Of a stretch of 33,684 nucleotides of DNA, positions 24,680 to 33,684 are shown one piece after another. The notes under the pieces are model-generated. The model did not search any database and was not told the origin of the DNA. It saw nothing but the letters and a program-made list of their open reading frames with translations. Position 1 is the first letter of the stretch, and each line of letters opens with the position of its first letter. A program made the position numbers and the translations under genes. The DNA is from Planktomarina sp. (GTDB lineage: Bacteria; Pseudomonadota; Alphaproteobacteria; Rhodobacterales; Rhodobacteraceae): assembly GCA_020629235.1 (NCBI GenBank), contig JAHDDS010000011.1:1-33684 (forward strand). Reading direction: 5' to 3'.

Positions 24680-26083
24680 CTAGGAAGGGGAGATGTCCTT
24701 CAGCCGAGCGACCGTTTCGTCACGTCCCAAAACCAACATCATGTCAAAGACACTGGGCGTCACCGCAGCCCCGGCCAACGCGGCCCGAAGCGGTGCGGCA
24801 AGCTTGCCAAATTTGGTTCCGTGGTCCTCTGCAAAGGACGCCATAATCCCCTCAAGTGCGTCTCGCGTCCAGCTAACATTTTGCAGGTGCGGCGTCAATT
24901 CGGCCACCAGGGATTTGGCGTCGTCAGACAGGGATTTTGCCGCCTTTTCGTCTGGTGAAATGGGTCGATCCCGTAAGATAAATGCCGCTTTTTCAATGAG
25001 TTCGGGATAAGTCTTCGCGCGTTCTTTCAAACAGTATGCGGCGGTATTCAATTTTTCGCGTTTCGTCTGCGAAAGGGGATCATTCGCGTACGCAGCAAGA
25101 AAATCCGCGACGTTTGCCACCATTTCGGCATCGTCCATGGCGGCGATGTGTTGCCCGCACAGGTTTTCCAGCTTTTTGAAATCGAACCGCGCCGGGCTTT
25201 TGCCGATTCCGTCCAACCCAAACCAGTCTTGGGCTTGGGCGTCAGTGAAGAATTCATCGTCGCCGTGACTCCAACCCAGGCGGGCCAGATAATTGCGCAT
25301 GCCAGCGGCCGGATATCCCATCGCCTGATAGTCTTCGACGCCCGTCGCCCCGTGGCGTTTGGACATTTTCTTGCCGTCGGGCCCGTGGATCAGCGGAATG
25401 TGGGCATAGATGGGCAAGGGCCACGCCATGGCGTGATATATCTGCATTTGGCGCGCCGCGTTGTTCAGGTGATCATCGCCGCGGATCACATGGGTCACCC
25501 CCATGTCGTGATCATCCACCACCACCGCCAGCATATAGACCGGCGACCCGTCGGACCGTAAAAGAACCATGTCGTCCAACTGGTCGTTTCGGATCGTCAC
25601 ATCGCCTTGAACTTTATCTTCAATGATTGTTTCGCCGTTCTGCGGCGCACGCAGACGCACGACATATGGCGCGTCCGGATGGGTGCTGGGATCGGCGTCG
25701 CGCCAGGGTGATGCAAAAAGGGTGGATCGTTTTTCTGCCCGCGCGGCTTCGCGAAAGGCCGTGATTTCGTCCTGGGTGGCAAAGCACTTGTAGGCATGGC
25801 CCGCAGCCAACATCTGGTGCGCCACTTCGGCGTGGCGGTCCGCGCGGCTGGCTTGGCTGACGGCATCGCCGTCGTGATCCAAGCCCAACCAATCCAAGCC
25901 TTTGTAGATTGCTGCGGTGGCATCCGCGGTGGACCGGGCCTTGTCGGTGTCTTCGATGCGCAGCAGAAATTTGCCGCCGCGTCCGCGGGCAAACAGCCAG
26001 TTGAACAGGGCCGTGCGCGCCCCGCCGATGTGCAAGGTGCCCGTGGGCGATGGGGCGAAGCGGGTGACAACGGGCGTGGTCAT
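24680..26083 (-). CDS. gltX: Glutamyl-tRNA synthetase
   Basis: The 467-residue class I synthetase charges tRNA-Glu. In many alphaproteobacteria it, or a paralogue, also charges tRNA-Gln for the amidotransferase route. [20 protein letters not shown] at residues 11-30 is the HIGH region. KKMSKRHGA around residue 240 is the KMSKS-type loop. The anticodon-binding helical domain fills the C-terminus. GAAAGG precedes the ATG by 9 bases. It is divergent from comEC, with a 75-bp gap between them. Alphaproteobacteria often carry two gltX copies; this window shows one. Confidence 0.96.
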   Translation of the reverse strand: MTTPVVTRFAPSPTGTLHIGGARTALFNWLFARGRGGKFLLRIEDTDKARSTADATAAIYKGLDWLGLDHDGDAVSQASRADRHAEVAHQMLAAGHAYKCFATQDEITAFREAARAEKRSTLFASPWRDADPSTHPDAPYVVRLRAPQNGETIIEDKVQGDVTIRNDQLDDMVLLRSDGSPVYMLAVVVDDHDMGVTHVIRGDDHLNNAARQMQIYHAMAWPLPIYAHIPLIHGPDGKKMSKRHGATGVEDYQAMGYPAAGMRNYLARLGWSHGDDEFFTDAQAQDWFGLDGIGKSPARFDFKKLENLCGQHIAAMDDAEMVANVADFLAAYANDPLSQTKREKLNTAAYCLKERAKTYPELIEKAAFILRDRPISPDEKAAKSLSDDAKSLVAELTPHLQNVSWTRDALEGIMASFAEDHGTKFGKLAAPLRAALAGAAVTPSVFDMMLVLGRDETVARLKDISPS

Positions 26084-26158
26084 AGGCGTTAACCTTTCGG
26101 CAAGACTTCGAACTGCAATTTAAGCGCGTCAGTACGTTCTTTTCGGGGGCAGACACAA

Positions 26159-28180
26159 GTGCAGCTGTGGCACCACCTGGCAGCAGGGATTCTGCGCCAA
26201 ACGACCCGGCGGTTTGTCTGGGCCCCGGTGTTTTTCGCCACGGGCATCGGCGTGTTTTTTGCCCTTAAGCAAGAACCATCTTTGGGCGTTGTGGCGGCGC
26301 TGGCAGCGACGGCGTTTGCCTTGTTTGTTTCAGCATTCTGGATGTCCGGGTCTTGGCGTCTTGGCGTGAACTGCTGTGTGCTTGTGGCGTTGGGGGTGTC
26401 GTGGGCGGCGCTTCGGTCCCAATGGGTCAGCGCGCCTGTGTTGGAAAAGCGCACCTACGGCCCTGTGATGGGCGTGGTGTATGCGCGCGACACATCCGCA
26501 TCGGGCAATCTGCGGCTTTGGTTGAAACAGGCGCATCTGCCGGCCGTGGACGGCCCGCGCCCAAATCGCGTTCGTGTGTCCGTTTCCAAACCTGGTGATT
26601 GGGTGCCGCAGATCGGTCAAACCATTCAAATCACGGCGCATTTGTCCCCGCCGCCGCGCCCCGCAGAACCGGGCGGTTTTGATTTTCAGCGGCACGCTTG
26701 GTTTTTGCAGTTGGGGGCTGTGGGATACGCCCGGGCCCCGCCGGTGCTGTGGGATGATCCAACCGATCGTCCCTTGGCCGCCCGCATCGAACGGCTGCGA
26801 CATGCCATCGCGGATGCATTGCAAGACAAAATGCGCGCCGAAACCGCGGGCATCGCCACCGCCATCACCGTTGGTCTGCGTCACAGCTTGGACGAGGCCA
26901 CGCAGGATGTTTTGCGCAAAGCCAACCTTGCCCATCTTTTGGCGATTTCCGGCCTGCATATGGGGCTGCTGACGGCGATTATTTTCTTTTGCTTGCGCGC
27001 AGTTCTGGCCTTGAACACCACCCTGGCGGTCCAGGGGCACGTCAAACCAGCGGCGGCCCTTGCTGCTTTGGGCGCAGGCGCGGTGTATCTGGTGGTGTCG
27101 GGGCAAAGCATCGCCACAGAACGCGCCTTTGTGATGGCGGCTGTGGCCTTTGTGGCGATTTTGGTGAACCGCCGCGCGCTTAGCTTGCGGTCCGTGGCGG
27201 CGGCAATGTGGGTGGTGCTGTTGCTGCGGCCCCATGCCTTGCTGTCACCTGGATTTCAAATGTCGTTTGCGGCCACGGCGGCACTGATTGTGGGGTTTCA
27301 GGCGCTGCAGAAAACAGGGGTCGGGCGGCTTCCAGGGCCGCTGCGGTGGTTGGTCTATTCCATTGCCAGTGCGGGGTTTGCGGGCTTGGCCACGGCCCCC
27401 TTTGCAGCCGCGCATTTCAACATGTGGCCGCACTACGGTATCGTGGCCAATGTGCTGGCGGTGCCATTGATGGGGACGGTTGTGATGCCGGGGATCTTGC
27501 TGGCGCTGGCCGGGGCGCCGTTGGGTTTGGAAGGCGTGGGGCTGTGGGTGGCGGATTGGGGCCTGCGCTGGATCATAGCGGTGGCCCAGGTGGTGGTGGC
27601 CTGGGACGGGTCCTTCACCATGATCAAATCGCCGCCGCCAGGGGTTCTGTCCATTTTAGCGGTGGGATTTACCGCAGCCCTGATCCTGGTGGGGCGCAGC
27701 CGGGCTGTGGGTGTGGCCGTTTTCCTGATCGGGGCCTGGATTTGGGCGCAGGCTGATCGACCCCATGTCCTGATTTCAGACAGTGCCAAGCTTGTGGGCA
27801 CCATGACCCCCCAAGGCCGCCATGTGTCGCGGGAAAAGGGGCAGGGGTTCGTGGCCCGTGTTTGGTTGGAAAACGACGGCGACGTGTCCAGCCAGCAGCG
27901 TGCATTTCGCCGCACCGGCGCTGTTGATCACGTGCGAATATTGAAGGAATTACCCCCAGGCCCCCCCGACTGCACCGCGCCGTTCGCTGTGGTGGCGGAT
28001 TGGGTGCGGCCTGCGCGGTGCGATGTTCTTGATTTGCGCAAGCTGTCTTGGACCGGTGCGTGGGCTGGGTATCTGCAACCGGACGGCACCCTGAAATGGA
28101 AAACGGCCCGCGATGTGTCGGGCCGTCGTCTATGGAATGACCGCCGCGTGCGGCGCAACGGTTGGTTTGCCCATCAATAG
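26159..28180 (+). CDS. comEC: ComEC/Rec2 family DNA-import channel protein
   Basis: The 673-residue inner-membrane protein has an N-terminal ComEC domain with an OB-like segment (about residues 100-170). A multi-helix competence domain follows, with the conserved [15 protein letters not shown] near residues 256-270. It ends in a short C-terminal region without an evident metallo-beta-lactamase domain. ComEC passes single-stranded DNA into the cytoplasm. In Rhodobacter capsulatus it is needed by recipients of gene transfer agent DNA. Translation starts at GTG (GTG CAG CTG) after a G-rich stretch. The 3' end overlaps the convergent lexA gene by 7 bp. A heavily degenerate CtrA-like half-site near 26109-26123 is too weak to call. 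Confidence 0.92.
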   Translation: MQLWHHLAAGILRQTTRRFVWAPVFFATGIGVFFALKQEPSLGVVAALAATAFALFVSAFWMSGSWRLGVNCCVLVALGVSWAALRSQWVSAPVLEKRTYGPVMGVVYARDTSASGNLRLWLKQAHLPAVDGPRPNRVRVSVSKPGDWVPQIGQTIQITAHLSPPPRPAEPGGFDFQRHAWFLQLGAVGYARAPPVLWDDPTDRPLAARIERLRHAIADALQDKMRAETAGIATAITVGLRHSLDEATQDVLRKANLAHLLAISGLHMGLLTAIIFFCLRAVLALNTTLAVQGHVKPAAALAALGAGAVYLVVSGQSIATERAFVMAAVAFVAILVNRRALSLRSVAAAMWVVLLLRPHALLSPGFQMSFAATAALIVGFQALQKTGVGRLPGPLRWLVYSIASAGFAGLATAPFAAAHFNMWPHYGIVANVLAVPLMGTVVMPGILLALAGAPLGLEGVGLWVADWGLRWIIAVAQVVVAWDGSFTMIKSPPPGVLSILAVGFTAALILVGRSRAVGVAVFLIGAWIWAQADRPHVLISDSAKLVGTMTPQGRHVSREKGQGFVARVWLENDGDVSSQQRAFRRTGAVDHVRILKELPPGPPDCTAPFAVVADWVRPARCDVLDLRKLSWTGAWAGYLQPDGTLKWKTARDVSGRRLWNDRRVRRNGWFAHQ

Positions 28181-28872
28181 GTGCGGATCAACCCCACCAA
28201 TTTGCCGCGCACTTCCACCTGATCGCGGTTGAACACCCGCGTTTCATAGGCGGGGTTGGCCGCTTCAAGCGCAATGGAATCGCCGTTCTTGCGCAACCGT
28301 TTCAGTGTGGCTTCTTCGCCTTCCACCACGGCCACCACGATTTCGCCGTTCATGGCATCGTGGGTTTCGCGGATCACCACCACGTCGCCGTCATTGATGC
28401 CGGCTTCGATCATCGAATCGCCTTTGACTTCCAGGGCATAGTGTTCGCCTTTGCCCCCCAGCATATTACCGGGCACCGGGATGTCGCGGCTGTAATCAGC
28501 AATGGCCGAAATCGGCACACCTGCTGCGATGCGCCCCATCATTTTGACGGTGCCGATATCGCCGGTGTCCAGATCAATGGCCCCCGATGGGCGCGATGGT
28601 TTGGACCCTTCAATCACGCGGGGTTCAAAGCCGCGCTTAGTGTCGCCCCCCGACAGGGCTTCGGGCATTTTCAAAATCTCAATCGCCCGGGCGCGGTGCG
28701 CCAGTCGGCGAATAAACCCGCGTTCTTCCAAGGCGGTGATCAAGCGGTGGATGCCCGATTTCGACCGCAGATCCAACGCTTCCTTCATTTCATCAAAGGA
28801 CGGGGACACCCCGTTGGCTTGGGTTTTGGTGTTGATATAGTCCAACAACTGAAGTTGTTTTTGCGTCAACAT
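28174..28872 (-). CDS. lexA: SOS repressor LexA
   Basis: The 232-residue repressor has a winged helix-turn-helix at residues 1-65 ([20 protein letters not shown]...). The self-cleavage site is Ala117-Gly118 in GRIAAGVP, with the catalytic Ser153 (KGDSMIEAG) and Lys191 (EEATLKRL). It represses DNA-damage genes until RecA filaments trigger its cleavage. AAGGAG lies 6 bases before the ATG. A perfect alphaproteobacterial SOS box (28924-28938) overlaps its promoter, so it is autoregulated. A CtrA-type box lies between this and the start codon. The 3' end overlaps comEC by 7 bp in a convergent arrangement. Confidence 0.97.
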   Translation of the reverse strand: MLTQKQLQLLDYINTKTQANGVSPSFDEMKEALDLRSKSGIHRLITALEERGFIRRLAHRARAIEILKMPEALSGGDTKRGFEPRVIEGSKPSRPSGAIDLDTGDIGTVKMMGRIAAGVPISAIADYSRDIPVPGNMLGGKGEHYALEVKGDSMIEAGINDGDVVVIRETHDAMNGEIVVAVVEGEEATLKRLRKNGDSIALEAANPAYETRVFNRDQVEVRGKLVGLIRTY

Positions 28873-28907
28873 GCGCTGCTCCTTCGCGTCTTGATCGCTG
28901 CAAATGC

Positions 28908-28922
28908 TTAATGTTTTGTTAA
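28908..28922. promoter_or_regulatory. Perfect CtrA-type box in the lexA leader
   Basis: TTAATGTTTTGTTAA at 28908-28922 is an exact TTAA-N7-TTAA match. It covers the predicted lexA transcription start (about 28917) and lies next to the SOS box. CtrA bound here would be expected to block the promoter or to drive a second, downstream start. Confidence 0.55.
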
Positions 28923-28923
28923 T

Positions 28924-28938
28924 GTTCTATGTGTGTTC
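28924..28938. promoter_or_regulatory. LexA-binding SOS box
   Basis: GTTC (28924-28927), seven bases (TATGTGT), then GTTC (28935-28938) is a perfect alphaproteobacterial GTTC-N7-GTTC LexA operator. It is 52 bp upstream of the lexA start codon and covers the -10 hexamer of the lexA promoter. Confidence 0.92.
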
Positions 28939-28952
28939 TTACTTTGTGTCAA
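28924..28952 (-). promoter_or_regulatory. Sigma-70-type promoter of lexA
   Basis: On the minus strand TTGACA (28947-28952) is a perfect -35 hexamer. A 17-bp spacer separates it from the -10 hexamer TAGAAC (28924-28929). Transcription would start near 28917, giving a leader of about 45 bases. The -10 is inside the SOS box, explaining repression by LexA. Confidence 0.75.
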
Positions 28953-28997
28953 ATTAAATTCGTTCTGGCAGGAAAATCCCGGTTCGGCGAAGGATAA

Positions 28998-30170
28998 TCA
29001 GAGTGGGATGAATTCCATTGCGCTGCCTGCTTTCAGCGCACCTTGATGCGGGGGGCGCACGGCCAAGGCGTTTGCGGTTTGCAACACGGTTAACAATGCG
29101 CTGTCCTGTTTGGGGGACAGTGTAATGGTGCCCGCGTCCACCACCGCACGCATATAGTGTTCGCGCGGGCCATTTTGCGGGACGTCGTGGCCCAATGTGG
29201 CGGTCAGGCGCTGGCGCGGTTTTGCGGGCAGTCCCAACAGGCGGTCCACCATGGGGCGCAAGAACACCTCTCCGCAGACCATGGCGGACACTGGATTTCC
29301 GGGCAGTCCCACCAATGCGGCCGGGCCAAATCGTCCTGCCATCAGCGGTTTGCCAGGGCGCATGGCAACTTTGTAGAAGTCTTGCTGCAATCCCAGGTCC
29401 AAGGCCGTGGCCCCCACCAGATCGTGGTCCCCCACAGACGCGCCCCCGATCGTCACAATCACATCTGATCCCGCGGCCATTTTCAGAATTTGCGCCAACG
29501 ACGACGCGCGGTCGCGGGCGATGGGAAGCAGCCGGACATCCGCGCCGTGATCTTCCAACATCGCCGCCAGGCCAAAGGTGTTTGACGCGATGATCTGTGT
29601 GGCGGTCGGCTGTTCGCCGGGCTGCACAAGTTCGTCGCCCGTGGGAATCAGCGTCACAATGGGTTTGCGCGTCACGGGGACAGCCGGGATGTTCATGGCC
29701 GCCAGCAACGCAATGTCAGCCGGGCGCAGGCGCATGGGGCAGGGCAAACCGGTGCCGGCCTTAAAGTCCGCCCCTTGGGGCCGCACAAAGGGGGCGTCAT
29801 TTGGTCCGTCGGATAGGGTGATGTGCTGGCCTTGGACCGTTACGTTTTCTTGGATCACGACGTGGTCTGTGCCCGCAGGCAGGGGTGCGCCGGTGAAAAT
29901 GCGCACGGCTTGGCCCTGCGCCACCGTGCCCGAAAACCCGTGGCCCGCCGCCGATTCCCCCACCACTTTCCAGCGGGCCCCTGTGCGGATTTCCGCGCCG
30001 CGCAGGGCATATCCGTCCATGGCGGAAGCGGCAAAAGGGGGTTGGTCGCGGTCGGCGGACACGGGTTCTGCCAGAACCCGGCCACATGCGTGGCGCAGCG
30101 GCACCGTCTGGGTGGGCAAGGGCGTTACCAAGGCAAACAGGTGCCCCAACGCCGCGTCGACCGTGATCAT
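28998..30170 (-). CDS. moeA: Molybdopterin molybdotransferase MoeA
   Basis: The 390-residue enzyme inserts molybdate into adenylated molybdopterin to finish the molybdenum cofactor. The N-terminal region has [30 protein letters not shown] and [19 protein letters not shown] are the MoeA/MogA-like domain motifs. It ends in a small beta-barrel domain. The start overlaps the moaC stop by 4 bp, so it is the last gene of the coupled trpG-trpD-trpC-moaC-moeA run. A 125-bp gap with the lexA promoter region follows. The paralogue Glp has the same fold and cannot be excluded as a label. Confidence 0.95.
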   Translation of the reverse strand: MITVDAALGHLFALVTPLPTQTVPLRHACGRVLAEPVSADRDQPPFAASAMDGYALRGAEIRTGARWKVVGESAAGHGFSGTVAQGQAVRIFTGAPLPAGTDHVVIQENVTVQGQHITLSDGPNDAPFVRPQGADFKAGTGLPCPMRLRPADIALLAAMNIPAVPVTRKPIVTLIPTGDELVQPGEQPTATQIIASNTFGLAAMLEDHGADVRLLPIARDRASSLAQILKMAAGSDVIVTIGGASVGDHDLVGATALDLGLQQDFYKVAMRPGKPLMAGRFGPAALVGLPGNPVSAMVCGEVFLRPMVDRLLGLPAKPRQRLTATLGHDVPQNGPREHYMRAVVDAGTITLSPKQDSALLTVLQTANALAVRPPHQGALKAGSAMEFIPL

Positions 30171-30646
30171 GCGCCGCGCGTCCAGTCGCCGGATTTGCCG
30201 CCCGTTTTGCTGCGCAACGCAATGTCAGAAATCACCATGTCCTTTTGCGCGGCTTTCAGCATGTCGTACAGCGTCAGGGCGGCGACGCTGGCTGCGGTCA
30301 GGGCCTCCATCTCGACGCCCGTTTTGCCGGTGGTCTTGACCCGGGTTTCAATCCGAACGCCCGGCAAATCGGGGTCCAATTCCAAGTCCACCACAACCTT
30401 TGACAGGGGCAGCGGATGGCACAGCGGGATCAGATCGCTGGTCTTTTTGGCGGCCTGAATGGCGGCGATCCGGGCCGTGGCCAGCACGTCGCCTTTGGCT
30501 GCGGTGCCGTCTGCAATCATCGCCAATGTTGCCCCGTCCATCGTGATCTGGGCCCCGGCCACGGCTTCGCGCACGGTGTCGGATTTGGCCGATACATCCA
30601 CCATGTGGGCATCGCCTGTATCCGTGATGTGCGACAGTTTGGGCAT
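30167..30646 (-). CDS. moaC: Cyclic pyranopterin monophosphate synthase MoaC
   Basis: The 159-residue protein acts after MoaA to form cyclic pyranopterin monophosphate, the first stable molybdopterin precursor. [30 protein letters not shown] (with the conserved His near residue 77) and [22 protein letters not shown] are all present. Its ATG follows the trpC stop with no intervening base (TAAATG). GCAGG lies 7 bases upstream. It overlaps moeA by 4 bp. Joining two tryptophan-type genes to two cofactor genes suggests shared transcription. Confidence 0.96.
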   Translation of the reverse strand: MPKLSHITDTGDAHMVDVSAKSDTVREAVAGAQITMDGATLAMIADGTAAKGDVLATARIAAIQAAKKTSDLIPLCHPLPLSKVVVDLELDPDLPGVRIETRVKTTGKTGVEMEALTAASVAALTLYDMLKAAQKDMVISDIALRSKTGGKSGDWTRGA

Positions 30647-31459
30647 TTATGCGCCTGCGGGCCGCATGGGATTGGCCAGCAAGGTGCGCGTGGCCGTGGT
30701 GACATCTTCTTGGCGCATCAGGCTTTCGCCCACCAAGAACGTCCGCACGCCGTACATGGCCAAGTCCGCCAAATCGGCCGGGGTGTGAATGCCCGATTCC
30801 CCCACGATGATGCGTTCGGCTTCCACCATGCGCGCCAGGCGGCGGGTGGTGTCCAGCGTTACGTCAAAGGTTTTCAGGTTGCGGTTGTTGATGCCCATCA
30901 GGGGCGATTTCAGCAGGTGCGCGCGTTCTAATTCCGCTTCGTCGTGGACTTCAATCAACACGTCCATGCCCCAGGCTGTGGCGCTGGCTTCCAATTCGGC
31001 GGCCTGGCTGTCTTCGACCGAAGCCATGATGATCAAAATGCAATCGGCCCCCAAGGCCCGGGCTTCGGCCACCTGATAGGGATCATAGATGAAATCCTTG
31101 CGCAACACAGGCAGGTCACAGGCGGCGCGGGCTTGGGGCAAAAAGTCATCGTGGCCTTGAAACGACGGCGCGTCGGTCAGCACTGACAAACACGCAGCCC
31201 CGCCTGCAGCATAAGCCTGGGCCAGGGCCGCAGGATCGAAGTCTTCGCGGATCAGACCCTTGGACGGGCTGGCCTTCTTGATTTCAGCGATCAGCCCATA
31301 GCCTTCCTTGGCGGCTTCGATCAGCGCATCTGCAAACCCGCGCGGGGCGTCGGCTGCGTGGGCGCGGGCTTCTACATCTTCTAACGGCGTCTCAACCTTG
31401 CGGGCCGCCACGTCTTCAAGTTTGTAGGCTTTGATTTTGTCCAAAATCGTGTCGGTCAT
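30647..31459 (-). CDS. trpC: Indole-3-glycerol phosphate synthase
   Basis: The 270-residue TIM-barrel enzyme closes the indole ring of CdRP in tryptophan synthesis. [43 protein letters not shown] and [13 protein letters not shown] are the family motifs. The open frame continues far upstream without a stop, inside trpD, but the ATG at 31459 has GAGG 7 bases before it and gives [17 protein letters not shown]. It overlaps trpD by 4 bp. It is a stand-alone TrpC without a fused TrpF domain. Confidence 0.97.
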   Translation of the reverse strand: MTDTILDKIKAYKLEDVAARKVETPLEDVEARAHAADAPRGFADALIEAAKEGYGLIAEIKKASPSKGLIREDFDPAALAQAYAAGGAACLSVLTDAPSFQGHDDFLPQARAACDLPVLRKDFIYDPYQVAEARALGADCILIIMASVEDSQAAELEASATAWGMDVLIEVHDEAELERAHLLKSPLMGINNRNLKTFDVTLDTTRRLARMVEAERIIVGESGIHTPADLADLAMYGVRTFLVGESLMRQEDVTTATRTLLANPMRPAGA

Positions 31460-32478
31460 TGCGCTGCCTCGCTTGTTAATTTGGCCAAAGCCGCCACCTT
31501 GGATTTTGCTGCCCCGCTGTCGATGGATTGGGCTGCCATGGCCACGCCTTCCTTCAGGTCTGCAGCCTTGTCTGCGATCACCAAAGCGGCAGCGGCGTTC
31601 AGCAAAACCGCATCGCGATAAGCCGATGGCGCGCCGTCCAGCAAGGCCTGGAACGCTTTGCCGTTGTCTTCCGGGGTGCCCCCCAGGATGGATGCCAAGG
31701 GGTGTACCGGCAGGCCTGCATCTTCCGGGTGCACTTCCTTCGATGTGATCTTGCCGTCTTCCAAGGCGGCCACGGCTGTGGTGCCAGTGATGGCCAATTC
31801 GTCCGTGCCGTCGCTGCCGTGCACCAGCCAGGCTTTTTGCGTGCCAAGTTCTTTGAGCGTTTCGGCCATGGGGAAAATCAAATCGGGCGCAAACGCCCCC
31901 GTCAGCTGGCGCGTTACCCCGGCGGGGTTGGTCAGGGGACCCAGGATGTTGAAGATGGTTTTGGTGCCCAATTCTTGGCGTACAGGCATCACGTGTTTGA
32001 TGGCCGGGTGGTGCATGGGGGCCATCATAAAGCCAATCCCGATCTCTGCGATGGCGCGTTCCACCACATCGGCCCCCACCATCACATTGATACCCATCAC
32101 GCCAAGCGCGTCCGCAGCGCCCGATTTGGACGACAGATTGCGGTTGCCGTGTTTGGCCACCGTGACCCCGGCACCTGCCACCACGAAAGCCGTGGCGGTG
32201 GAAATGTTCAGCGTGCCCATGCCGTCGCCGCCGGTGCCCACAATGTCCATCGCGCCTTCGGGGGCGGTCACAGCGTTGCACTTGGCGCGCATCACGGCGG
32301 ATGCGGCGGCGTATTCGGCCACAGATTCGCCGCGCGCGCGCATGGCCATCAACAACCCGCCCATTTGCGCAGGTGTGGCGGTGCCTTCGAACAGCATGGT
32401 GAACGCTTCTTCTGCTTGGGCGCGCGACAGCGGCCCTTCAGAGGCGGCGAAGATAATGGGTTTCATTGCGTCGCTCAT
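31456..32478 (-). CDS. trpD: Anthranilate phosphoribosyltransferase
   Basis: The 340-residue protein joins anthranilate to PRPP in the second step of tryptophan synthesis. [16 protein letters not shown] holds the PRPP-binding GTGGD motif. [18 protein letters not shown] and [17 protein letters not shown] bind anthranilate. It overlaps trpG by 4 bp upstream and trpC by 4 bp downstream, so all three are translationally coupled. AGGTGG precedes the ATG. Confidence 0.97.
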   Translation of the reverse strand: MSDAMKPIIFAASEGPLSRAQAEEAFTMLFEGTATPAQMGGLLMAMRARGESVAEYAAASAVMRAKCNAVTAPEGAMDIVGTGGDGMGTLNISTATAFVVAGAGVTVAKHGNRNLSSKSGAADALGVMGINVMVGADVVERAIAEIGIGFMMAPMHHPAIKHVMPVRQELGTKTIFNILGPLTNPAGVTRQLTGAFAPDLIFPMAETLKELGTQKAWLVHGSDGTDELAITGTTAVAALEDGKITSKEVHPEDAGLPVHPLASILGGTPEDNGKAFQALLDGAPSAYRDAVLLNAAAALVIADKAADLKEGVAMAAQSIDSGAAKSKVAALAKLTSEAAQ

Positions 32479-33056
32479 GCCGCCACCTGTGCCATATCAA
32501 GAAAATTGCGCAGCATCTGATGCCCGTGTTCGGACGCGATGCTTTCGGGGTGAAATTGCACGCCCTGGATCGGCAGCGTTTTGTGCTGCAGGCCCATAAT
32601 CGTGCCGTCTTCCAGCCAAGCCGTGGCTTCCAGGGTGTCGGGCAGGGTGGCGGGATCCACCACCAAGGAATGGTACCGCGTGGCGTCAAATTCTGCTGGC
32701 AGGTCTTTGAAAACGCCTTTGCCCGCGTTTTGCATCCGCCCCACTTTGCCGTGCACGATTTCGTGGCACCGCACCACATCGCCACCGAAGGCTTGCCCGA
32801 TGGTTTGGTGCCCCAGACACACGCCCATCAGCGGCGTGCGCGTTTCAGCTGCGGCAGCGGTCAGCGCCAGGCAAATGCCCGCATCGTCCGGCGTGGCAGG
32901 ACCTGGCGACAACATGATGGCATCGGCCCCCAGCGACATGGCGTCCTGCACATTCAAAGCGTCGTTGCGATGGACCTGAACATCCACCCCCAATTCGCCC
33001 AAATAATGGTACAGATTATAGGTAAAACTGTCGTAGTTATCGATCAGCAGCAGCAT
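32475..33056 (-). CDS. trpG: Anthranilate synthase glutamine amidotransferase subunit
   Basis: The 193-residue class I glutaminase provides ammonia to Trp[21 protein letters not shown] is at the N-terminus. The catalytic Cys80 is in [15 protein letters not shown], and His169 and Glu171 are in [13 protein letters not shown]. The same protein family serves folate synthesis as PabA, but the direct coupling to trpD and trpC favours TrpG; it may serve both. trpE is not in the window. It is the first gene of the leftward operon. The 133-bp gap upstream holds divergent start regions, and I saw no leader peptide or attenuator there. Confidence 0.95.
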   Translation of the reverse strand: MLLLIDNYDSFTYNLYHYLGELGVDVQVHRNDALNVQDAMSLGADAIMLSPGPATPDDAGICLALTAAAAETRTPLMGVCLGHQTIGQAFGGDVVRCHEIVHGKVGRMQNAGKGVFKDLPAEFDATRYHSLVVDPATLPDTLEATAWLEDGTIMGLQHKTLPIQGVQFHPESIASEHGHQMLRNFLDMAQVAA

Positions 33057-33189
33057 GACGTCGTCTCGAAATCCAAATGGGGCCCGGGGCGCGAAAACAC
33101 TCTCGCAAAAGGGGGCAGGTTCGCGCTATAGATGCGGTGGTAAATCGGGCAGGGTCAAGGCCTGATACGACACTGAGGTGAAGCACTCG

Positions 33190-33684
33190 ATGCGGCGTGG
33201 GTTTATTTTAGGGGCCATTTGTGGATCGTTGACGGCGTTGGCGCTTTTGTCGCTGGTGTCGATCTTGGACGATGCCCCCGTCGATGTGCCGCCCACGGCC
33301 CAAACGGACGCCCAGGCTTTGGGGTCGTTCGGGGCGGGGGGCACAGCACCCGTGACTGCAGCAGTACAAGATACCCGCCCGCAATCCAGCGTGGCCCCGC
33401 AATCCACGCCTGCGGTGCCCGACAGCCCAGCCACTTTGGAAAATGCAGCGCCCGTTTTGGCACCTTTGGATTTGCAAACCGCCGCCCAATCGACAGTGGC
33501 TGAACTGGTGCAGCCCGCGGCCCGAGGGGATGCGGGGATTGAATTTGCGGACATAACACGACCCGCCACCATCCCCGCAGCGGCCCGATTGGTGGCACCT
33601 TCCACGGACCTGGTTTTGCGCCCGCGCCTGGGGGCGGTGGAACCAGCGGTGCCGGACCTGGATCAAAACACTGAAGAGCCAGTT
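33190..33684 (+). CDS. Membrane-anchored Pro/Ala-rich protein, N-terminal part (possibly divergent polysaccharide deacetylase)
   Basis: The frame starts at ATG 33190 with GAGGTGA about 8 bases upstream and runs off the right edge after 165 codons. Residues 4-26 (GFILGAICGSLTALALLSL) form a signal anchor. A low-complexity stretch rich in Ala, Pro, Thr, Val and Gln follows, with no catalytic domain yet. In Rhodobacterales a protein with this N-terminal layout and a C-terminal divergent polysaccharide deacetylase domain is often encoded near the trp genes, which is my guess. The deciding domain would lie outside the window. It is divergent from trpG. Confidence 0.6.
   Translation, partial: MRRGFILGAICGSLTALALLSLVSILDDAPVDVPPTAQTDAQALGSFGAGGTAPVTAAVQDTRPQSSVAPQSTPAVPDSPATLENAAPVLAPLDLQTAAQSTVAELVQPAARGDAGIEFADITRPATIPAAARLVAPSTDLVLRPRLGAVEPAVPDLDQNTEEPV

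Noticed and set aside
26109-26123. CGAA-N7-TTAA before comEC as a CtrA box
   Set aside because: Two mismatches in one half-site and no other support, so it is within chance expectation.
31460-32281. Upstream extension of the trpC frame into trpD
   Set aside because: The extension is Arg/His/Gly-rich shadow sequence inside trpD. The ATG at 31459 has a ribosome site and gives the normal TrpC N-terminus.
33057-33189. Tryptophan attenuator or leader peptide upstream of trpG
   Set aside because: I found no short frame with tandem Trp codons and no terminator/antiterminator pair in this gap.

Overview
The window looks like a piece of an alphaproteobacterial chromosome of the Rhodobacterales/Rhodobacteraceae (Roseobacter-type) group. 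This rests on gene content and order (Grx4-BolA-PurL, the trpGDC-moaC-moeA-lexA block facing comEC-gltX-gltA, lysis genes of the gene transfer agent type inside a ccm operon), on high GC, and on alphaproteobacterial regulatory motifs (a GTTC-N7-GTTC SOS box and TTAA-N7-TTAA CtrA-type boxes). No tRNA, rRNA, CRISPR array, insertion sequence or integrase was recognised. Genes are packed densely and no gene-free stretch exceeds 300 bp.

Left part (1-9.5 kb). A truncated methylmalonate-semialdehyde dehydrogenase gene leaves the window on the left, divergent from coaD. A leftward central-carbon block follows: transketolase, a GAPDH, a 47-residue membrane peptide and a second GAPDH. LacI-type palindromes lie before both GAPDH genes. 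A rightward pair encodes a coiled-coil protein and ZapA. It converges on grxD, bolA and purL, all leftward.

Middle (9.5-23 kb). A LysR regulator is divergent from a large fused indolepyruvate ferredoxin oxidoreductase, with a clean palindrome between them. Behind the LysR gene lies a structured segment ending in a good intrinsic terminator, a candidate 3'-UTR-derived small RNA. A long rightward run then encodes an acyltransferase, MurI, ArgC, CcmE, an endolysin and holin of GTA type, CcmF, CcmH and an enoyl-CoA hydratase-like protein. A strongly acidic, RTX-like protein of unknown function faces this run, with a perfect CtrA-type box upstream.

Right part (23-33.7 kb). gltA and gltX run leftward. 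comEC runs rightward into lexA, their stop ends overlapping. lexA has a consensus-like promoter with an SOS box on its -10 element and a CtrA-type box over its predicted start point. moeA, moaC, trpC, trpD and trpG form a tightly coupled leftward operon. Divergent from trpG is the start of a membrane-anchored Pro/Ala-rich protein cut by the window edge.

The most interesting theme is that three things tied to gene transfer agent biology in Rhodobacter lie in one window: the lysis cassette (release), comEC (DNA import in recipients) and lexA. CtrA-type boxes of differing quality sit at the lysis cassette, at lexA and at the acidic-protein gene. The regulatory link is inference from sequence.
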